From NCBI RefSeq assembly GCF_030316895.1, contig NZ_JASZYV010000001.1, positions 186,001 through 250,000 of the forward strand: a DNA stretch of 64,000 nucleotides. The letters run 5' to 3'. Every line of letters begins with the position of its first letter. The stretch's first letter is position 1. Under the pieces are notes generated by a model. That model searched no databases. It worked only from the letters and a program-made list of their open reading frames with translations, and had not been told where the DNA came from. The position numbers and the translations under genes were made by a program. Origin of the DNA: Variovorax dokdonensis (lineage in GTDB: Bacteria > Pseudomonadota > Gammaproteobacteria > Burkholderiales > Burkholderiaceae_C). Below are positions 59,429 through 64,000 of the stretch, piece by piece.

Positions 59429-61351
59429 ATGCCAGCGAAGAACGCAACGCTCTCGCGCCGCAAATTCCTCGCGGGCGCGGCCGCCGCGGGCGGCACGACT
59501 GTCCTGACCGGAGCGCTGCCTGCAATGGCACAGGAGAAGAGCTTGAAAAGCACCTTCACCATACTGCACACGAACGACATGCATTCGAACTTCGTCGGCA
59601 TGGGCCCAGCGTCAGACTACACGCCGTACACGCTCAACGACGACAAGACGCGCGGCGGCTACGCGCGCCTGGCCACGATGATCGCGACGCGAAAGAAGGC
59701 ACGCGAAAACCAGGGCCCCGTGCTGATCGTCGATGGCGGCGACTTCAGCATGGGCACCGCCTTTGCCGCTGCAAGCCGTGAGATCGGCGGCGAGTTGCAG
59801 GTCATGGCCCGCATGGGCTACGACGCCACCACCTTCGGAAACCATGAGTTCGACCTCGGGCCGGACGGCCTGGGTCAGGCGATCGCTGTCGCGAGCAAGG
59901 CCGGGCGAATTCCGGCCGTGCTGTCGTCGAACACCGACTTCTCGGGCAGCGATCCCACGCTGGCCAATCTCCAGCGGTTGTCGAAAGCAGGCCTGGTGCG
60001 GCGTTACCTCGTGATCGAGCGCGGCGGCGTGCGTTTCGGCCTCCTCGGCGTGCTGGGCAAGGAAGCGCAGATCTACACAAGCGGCGGAGCGGTCAAATTC
60101 CCCGACCCCGTTGAATCCGCGCGCGAGGTGGTGAAGACGCTGCGCGAGATCGAGAAGGTCGACGTGGTCATCGCCCTCAGCCACGGCGGCGTCGAGAAGG
60201 GCAAGGACGGGCGCTTCACAACAGGTGAAGACGTGCGTCTGCCCGAGGCGGTGCCGGGCATCGACGTCGTCATCGGCGCGCACAGCCACACCGCCTTGCT
60301 CGAGCCGATCATGGTCAACGGCCGCACGCCGGTCGTACAGACCGGACTGGAAGGCAAGAACCTCGGCGAGTTGGTCATCACCATCGATGGCCCGAAGCTC
60401 ACGGTCGATGCCTATCAGCTCCACCCGATCGACGACACCATTGCCGGCGACCCCGTCATCGGCGAGCAGATCGACAAGCTGAAGCAGGGCGTCAGCGCGG
60501 CCGTGTTTGCATCGCGAGGCTATGGCGTCGACCAGCCCCTGGCGATGACGACCCAGGACCTGCCCAACACCTTCACCGACATCGCCGCCGGCACGATCCT
60601 GGCCAATCTTGTGACCGACTCATTCAGGAAGGCGACGCAGGCGGACATCGGCTTCACCGTCAACGGGATGATGCGTGCCCCGCTCATGCGCGGGAAGACG
60701 GGCGTGCTGACGGTCTATGACGTGTTCGCCGTGGCGCCGCTCGGCGCGGGCGTGGTCGACACCACCGCCGGCAGCGCCATGGTCACAGGCTACTTCACGG
60801 GGATGGACTTGAAGAACATTCTGGAGTTCTTCCTCACGGACAACCCGGCTCACCCTGGCGAATACTTTCCTCGCGCATCGGGCATGCGCTTTCGCTACGA
60901 CAAGTCGCGCCCTGCCTTGGACGTCGTGACGGCCATCGAGTTGGGCGACATCGACAGGGGCTACAAGGCGATCGACACTACTGACAAGGCGACTCGCCTG
61001 TACAGCCTGACCTGCCCCCTGATGGTCGGCGTGATCCTGGTCGCCATTCCCAAGTACAGCAAGGGCAAGCTTGCGCTGGTCGCCAAGCGCAAGGACGGCC
61101 AACCTCTGACGTCACGCCTCGATGCGCTGGATGCGCCGCGTGAGAACTCGGGCTTCCTGCTTGCGCCCCGCGGCACGGTGGACAGGAATAGTGTTGCCAC
61201 CGGAGGCGAAGACGGTGGCATTCGCGAGGTCAAGGAATGGCAGGCAATCATGGATCACCTGCGCAGCCTGCCGCCGAAGGCCAAGGGCGAGTTGCCGGTG
61301 ATCCCGGTCGACGCGCGCGCGGCGGAGGTTCGCGCGATCAGGGCGGGCTGA
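59429..61351 (+). CDS. Tat-exported 5'-nucleotidase / metallophosphoesterase
   Basis: 640 aa. Twin-arginine signal LSRRKFLAGAAAAGG. Metallophosphoesterase core with metal-binding ILHTNDMHSNF (D50, H52), DGGDF, FGNHEFD, LSHGGV and GAHSHT; a C-terminal 5'-nucleotidase domain carries NGMMRAPLMRGKTGVLTVYD. Family enzymes hydrolyse nucleotide or UDP-sugar phosphates in the periplasm. Stands alone on its strand with no evident regulator. Confidence 0.92.
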   Translation: MPAKNATLSRRKFLAGAAAAGGTTVLTGALPAMAQEKSLKSTFTILHTNDMHSNFVGMGPASDYTPYTLNDDKTRGGYARLATMIATRKKARENQGPVLIVDGGDFSMGTAFAAASREIGGELQVMARMGYDATTFGNHEFDLGPDGLGQAIAVASKAGRIPAVLSSNTDFSGSDPTLANLQRLSKAGLVRRYLVIERGGVRFGLLGVLGKEAQIYTSGGAVKFPDPVESAREVVKTLREIEKVDVVIALSHGGVEKGKDGRFTTGEDVRLPEAVPGIDVVIGAHSHTALLEPIMVNGRTPVVQTGLEGKNLGELVITIDGPKLTVDAYQLHPIDDTIAGDPVIGEQIDKLKQGVSAAVFASRGYGVDQPLAMTTQDLPNTFTDIAAGTILANLVTDSFRKATQADIGFTVNGMMRAPLMRGKTGVLTVYDVFAVAPLGAGVVDTTAGSAMVTGYFTGMDLKNILEFFLTDNPAHPGEYFPRASGMRFRYDKSRPALDVVTAIELGDIDRGYKAIDTTDKATRLYSLTCPLMVGVILVAIPKYSKGKLALVAKRKDGQPLTSRLDALDAPRENSGFLLAPRGTVDRNSVATGGEDGGIREVKEWQAIMDHLRSLPPKAKGELPVIPVDARAAEVRAIRAG

Positions 61352-61426
61352 AGGTTGTCGCCGCTTCAGCCTCGATCGAACCGCTTCGGAGATCGGATAC
61401 CGACCAAGCCCAACAGGAGAACTGCA

Positions 61427-61777
61427 ATGGCATACGTCGATGGATTCGTCGCCTCCGTAGCGACAGCCAGACGCGCCGAGTTCGTGGAACACGCGCAGTC
61501 CATGGCCAAGCTATTCAAGGAGTTCGGTGCGATCAGCGTTGTCGACTGCTGGGGCGACGATGTGCCGCCAGGCAAGCTGACGTCGTTTCCGCTGGCCGTT
61601 CAGTGCAAGCCGGACGAGACGGTCGTCTTCGGCTGGGTCACCTGGCCATCACGCGAGGTGCGCGACGAAGCCTGGAAGAAGGTCATGGCCGATCAGCGCA
61701 TGCAATCTGCAGGGGTGCCGCCGTTCGACGGCAAGCGGATGATCTTTGGCGGGTTCGAGATGGTCTCAGCCCTTTGA
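61427..61777 (+). CDS. DUF1428 (YbaA-like) family protein
   Basis: 116 aa from the ATG at 61427, with AGGAG eight bases before it; upstream open frame is shorter than a new domain. Sequence YVDGFVASVATARRAEFVEHA and CWGDDVPPGKLTSFPLAVQC with DGKRMIFGGFEMV are the typical DUF1428 pattern. It is a small alpha/beta (dimeric ferredoxin-like) protein of unknown function. Downstream of the nucleotidase on the same strand, 75 bases apart. Confidence 0.92.
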   Translation: MAYVDGFVASVATARRAEFVEHAQSMAKLFKEFGAISVVDCWGDDVPPGKLTSFPLAVQCKPDETVVFGWVTWPSREVRDEAWKKVMADQRMQSAGVPPFDGKRMIFGGFEMVSAL

Positions 61778-61924
61778 CTGAAGCGGACGTTTCGGGCCCG
61801 GTTCTGCCGATCGGTCTCGACCAGTGGACGGCGGCTGAGCAGCGATAGTGGCCTCCCAAACTTCAATGCACAAACGTCTGAACGACGGTCAGAAGCAGAC
61901 CTTCAGTGGCCGAGTGAGGCCCTT

Positions 61925-63934
61925 CTACTTGACAACGTCGAAGAGCGCTTCCAGTTCGGGAGGTAGGTGCTGGGAAGATATGAGAACAAGGCGTTGCCCA
62001 GCTCGCGTCATCGCCATGTATAGCTTGCGCGCATTGACTTCTCGGAGCTCCGACTGCGCCTCTTCGCTGAGGCCAACCTTCTCGCTGCCAGAAAAGAGCT
62101 GTTCGACGCCCACCAGGAAGACGACACTTGCTTCGAGCCCTGTTGCGGTTTCCACGTATGCCATGCGCAGGTAGTCTTTTCCATACCCACTGGGAGGTGC
62201 CTTCTTCTGGCCCTTTTCATTGAACCACCATACCTTCCCGACGCCTAGTTGCCTAGTCAGCTGTTCATGGAACGCGGACCGCTGAACGGCGTCACCATAG
62301 ATCAGTAGCACAGCACTTAGCGGAAGTACATCCTCTGCCGCAATGGCCGATACCTCAGCCAGAACCCGATCTACACCATCCTGCGGTGAATCTGTGTAGA
62401 TCACCATTGGGCGTACGCCCGGTTCCATCCCACGAAAGTCAGGACGCAAGTAGTCCTCGTCGTTGCCACTTCCCAGTTTCGCCAGCACGCCGCTTGCAGC
62501 TTCTAGGATTGCTCTTGTGGTGCGATAGGATTTTTGCAGCTTCCTGGTTCGCCCAGCTACCTCAAGGCCCGCACTCTTCCAACTCAAACGGTTCTTCATG
62601 AAACCTTGATTCGGATCCGCGCACAAAAATAGTTGTCCGTCAGGAGCCGTAGACAGCTTGACGACCTGAAACCAAGAAGGCGCGAAGAACTGTGCCTCAT
62701 CGATCAGAATATGGTCGTACTTAAGAATCCGATCCGTGCTAGCGCCGGCCAGACATATGTCCCGCGGCAGCGCGCTCCACATTCGCAGTCCTGACGCCTG
62801 AAGGGATGCAGCGACTGCTTGATATAGCGACCAGATTTGCTCGCGCTCCCTAGGCCTGAGCGAGAATCCACGGCCGGCGCGATTGACCTCAAGATATGCC
62901 GCCTCGTCCAGTACTAGGGCCTCGTTGATGAAATCCATTTCCGCGATGAGCTGGCCGTCCGACAACTTGATGTCAGGCCACCTCGAGCGTGCCTGTTTAA
63001 CTAGGTATGACACAACATACGGATCACCCGGCATCTTTGGCGCACCGCCAAACGCGTAGCGCCACTGCTGACAAGTCCAGCTGAAGAACGTGCTGATCTC
63101 CAGGCTCTCCGGTATCCCACCCCGGACACGATGCAACCGTTCCTTGATATCTGCCACGACCGGAGTGTTGTGGATGAGGATAAGCAGCCTTTGCTTCGGG
63201 AAGAGCTCCGCAAGGAGAAGCGCGCGATTCAGAGCGATCAATGTCTTTCCACTGCCTGCCACGCCGTTAATCAAGCGTACGGAAAAGTCGCGCGCTGTCG
63301 AAGCCTGGTCCCCTGGGAGCTCTAGGTCCAGCTTGGACGCCAACTCCTGTTCTTGATCGAGAAAGTGGCGCTTAAGGCTTGCACGATTGTCTCTGTTGAA
63401 GAAGCGTCGAGTGGTGCAGGCAGCCGGGATTTCTACCTCCGGGAAGTGTGTACCTCGGAATGAATCGCTGACTTCTTCAGATAGAAGAGTCAAGGACGCT
63501 TCCAGGATCTTGCCAGTCCAGCTGCTGAACTGCTCTCGCGAAACAATGCGGGTGCCGTACTTAGGTAGGTACTGCATCATCAGTGCCCGCGCTTCTTCGA
63601 TGGAGCACGACCACATGATTACGAGCACCTTGACCAAAGCGGCAGGCTGTCCCTCGAGGCAGGCCATCTTCTGCAACGACGCTAGGCGTCGTTCGAATAA
63701 GGTTCTCGCATCCGTGTCAAACAACTGCGCTGGATCGATCTCTCCAAACGGCGCTTGTTCGACTGCAACGATGAGCCATCCCTTGGAACGATGTTCAACG
63801 AAGAAATCTACGATTCGGTGATCCGCCGTTAGAGGGCGTCGGATGACGTAATCGCCGTCTAGCACACTGAGCATGCGCTTGACGTGAACAAGCCTGGCAG
63901 GAACTTTGACCCACTCAGGTATGAATGTGGTCAT
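61925..63934 (-). CDS. SF1 (UvrD-like) helicase with possible degenerate nuclease-like N-terminus
   Basis: 669 aa. Helicase motifs in order: Walker A NGVAGSGKT (about 223-231), Walker B LIDEAQFF (about 409-416), motif III ADPNQGF, motif IV QKSYRTTRAI, motif V region GLEASVVFLVGVE and motif VI NARKLYMAMTRA (about 639-650). The N-terminal ~100 residues have a NERD-like pattern (VDFFVEHRSKGWLIVAVEQ) in which the usual Glu-x-Lys reads Glu-Gln, so the nuclease may be inactive. Base composition is clearly lower in GC than the neighbours. The start overlaps the end of another minus-strand frame by four bases. It could be a repair helicase or part of a defence system. Confidence 0.88.
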   Translation of the reverse strand: MTTFIPEWVKVPARLVHVKRMLSVLDGDYVIRRPLTADHRIVDFFVEHRSKGWLIVAVEQAPFGEIDPAQLFDTDARTLFERRLASLQKMACLEGQPAALVKVLVIMWSCSIEEARALMMQYLPKYGTRIVSREQFSSWTGKILEASLTLLSEEVSDSFRGTHFPEVEIPAACTTRRFFNRDNRASLKRHFLDQEQELASKLDLELPGDQASTARDFSVRLINGVAGSGKTLIALNRALLLAELFPKQRLLILIHNTPVVADIKERLHRVRGGIPESLEISTFFSWTCQQWRYAFGGAPKMPGDPYVVSYLVKQARSRWPDIKLSDGQLIAEMDFINEALVLDEAAYLEVNRAGRGFSLRPREREQIWSLYQAVAASLQASGLRMWSALPRDICLAGASTDRILKYDHILIDEAQFFAPSWFQVVKLSTAPDGQLFLCADPNQGFMKNRLSWKSAGLEVAGRTRKLQKSYRTTRAILEAASGVLAKLGSGNDEDYLRPDFRGMEPGVRPMVIYTDSPQDGVDRVLAEVSAIAAEDVLPLSAVLLIYGDAVQRSAFHEQLTRQLGVGKVWWFNEKGQKKAPPSGYGKDYLRMAYVETATGLEASVVFLVGVEQLFSGSEKVGLSEEAQSELREVNARKLYMAMTRAGQRLVLISSQHLPPELEALFDVVK

Positions 63935-64000
63935 GCTGACAAGTCAACCTTGAAGCACCGCGAAATCAGGTCGCAATACTGTGCGATCCAAGGCAAGACA
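63931..64000 (-). CDS. 3' end of an upstream gene, partial (unknown)
   Basis: Reading leftward from the window edge, 22 codons run without interruption and end ...IAQYCDLISRCFKVDLSA at a TGA whose last bases are shared with the helicase ATG (ATGA). The four-base overlap is the arrangement used by coupled genes elsewhere in this window. A stop-free run this short can occur by chance, so the call is tentative. Confidence 0.4.
   Translation of the reverse strand, partial: VLPWIAQYCDLISRCFKVDLSA

Noticed and set aside
61778..61924. A possible small gene between DUF1428 and the helicase gene
   Set aside because: 147 bases with no frame that has both a start and a ribosome-binding site; no hairpin worth calling.

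Overview
The window is GC-rich chromosomal DNA from a Gram-negative aerobe, most likely a betaproteobacterium of the order Burkholderiales (Comamonadaceae-like). The assignment rests on gene content: an fds-type soluble formate dehydrogenase operon in the Cupriavidus order, three orphan Bug-type (TTT) substrate-binding proteins beside catabolic genes and LysR/GntR regulators, a caa3-type oxidase, and a three-gene RND pump. No rRNA, tRNA, CRISPR array, insertion sequence or integrase was seen. No stretch over 300 bases lacks a gene; the longest gaps are about 190 bases (9703-9889 and 52489-52678).

Layout, left to right. 1-3919: 3' part of a formate dehydrogenase operon (fdsA cut by the window edge, fdhD/fdsC, fdsD). 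3970-4806: unknown membrane protein. 4835-9702: two divergent c-type cytochromes and a cytochrome oxidase (subunit II with CuA plus heme c; fused subunits I-III). 9890-11819: sulfatase and a small DUF202 membrane protein. 11924-14808: SDR dehydrogenase, thiolase and enoyl-CoA hydratase/isomerase, a beta-oxidation-like set. 14836-27858: catabolic islands, each with its own regulator: Bug/TauE/amidohydrolase opposite a GntR regulator; Bug/Rieske oxygenase opposite a LysR regulator; a secreted amidohydrolase; a third Bug opposite a LysR regulator followed by a tartrate/D-malate dehydrogenase; then a VOC protein.

28034-48859 is the most unusual region: seven tightly packed same-strand genes (about 20.8 kb) encoding a 189-aa protein, a 3328-aa giant protein, 612-, 348- and 1347-aa proteins of unknown function, a 991-aa Asp-box beta-propeller with a C-terminal membrane anchor, and a small two-helix membrane protein. 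None of the large proteins has a signal peptide. Spacing and 4-base stop/start overlaps argue for one operon building one large, probably membrane-tethered, assembly. I cannot name its function.

48777-52488 (minus strand) is an ECF42-type sigma factor module: sigma factor with a long C-terminal extension, two YCII/DGPF proteins and a 14-helix MFS exporter, with a good match to the reported ECF42 promoter before the first YCII gene. 52679-58933 is an RND efflux operon whose adaptor carries an extra OmpA-like domain and whose promoter region holds a strong palindromic operator with no regulator gene beside it. 58912-61777 holds a small cytochrome c, a Tat-exported 5'-nucleotidase-like enzyme and a DUF1428 protein. 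61925-64000 is visibly less GC-rich and carries an SF1 helicase with a possible decayed nuclease-like N-terminus, plus the end of an overlapping upstream gene; this may be the edge of an acquired, possibly defence-related, island.
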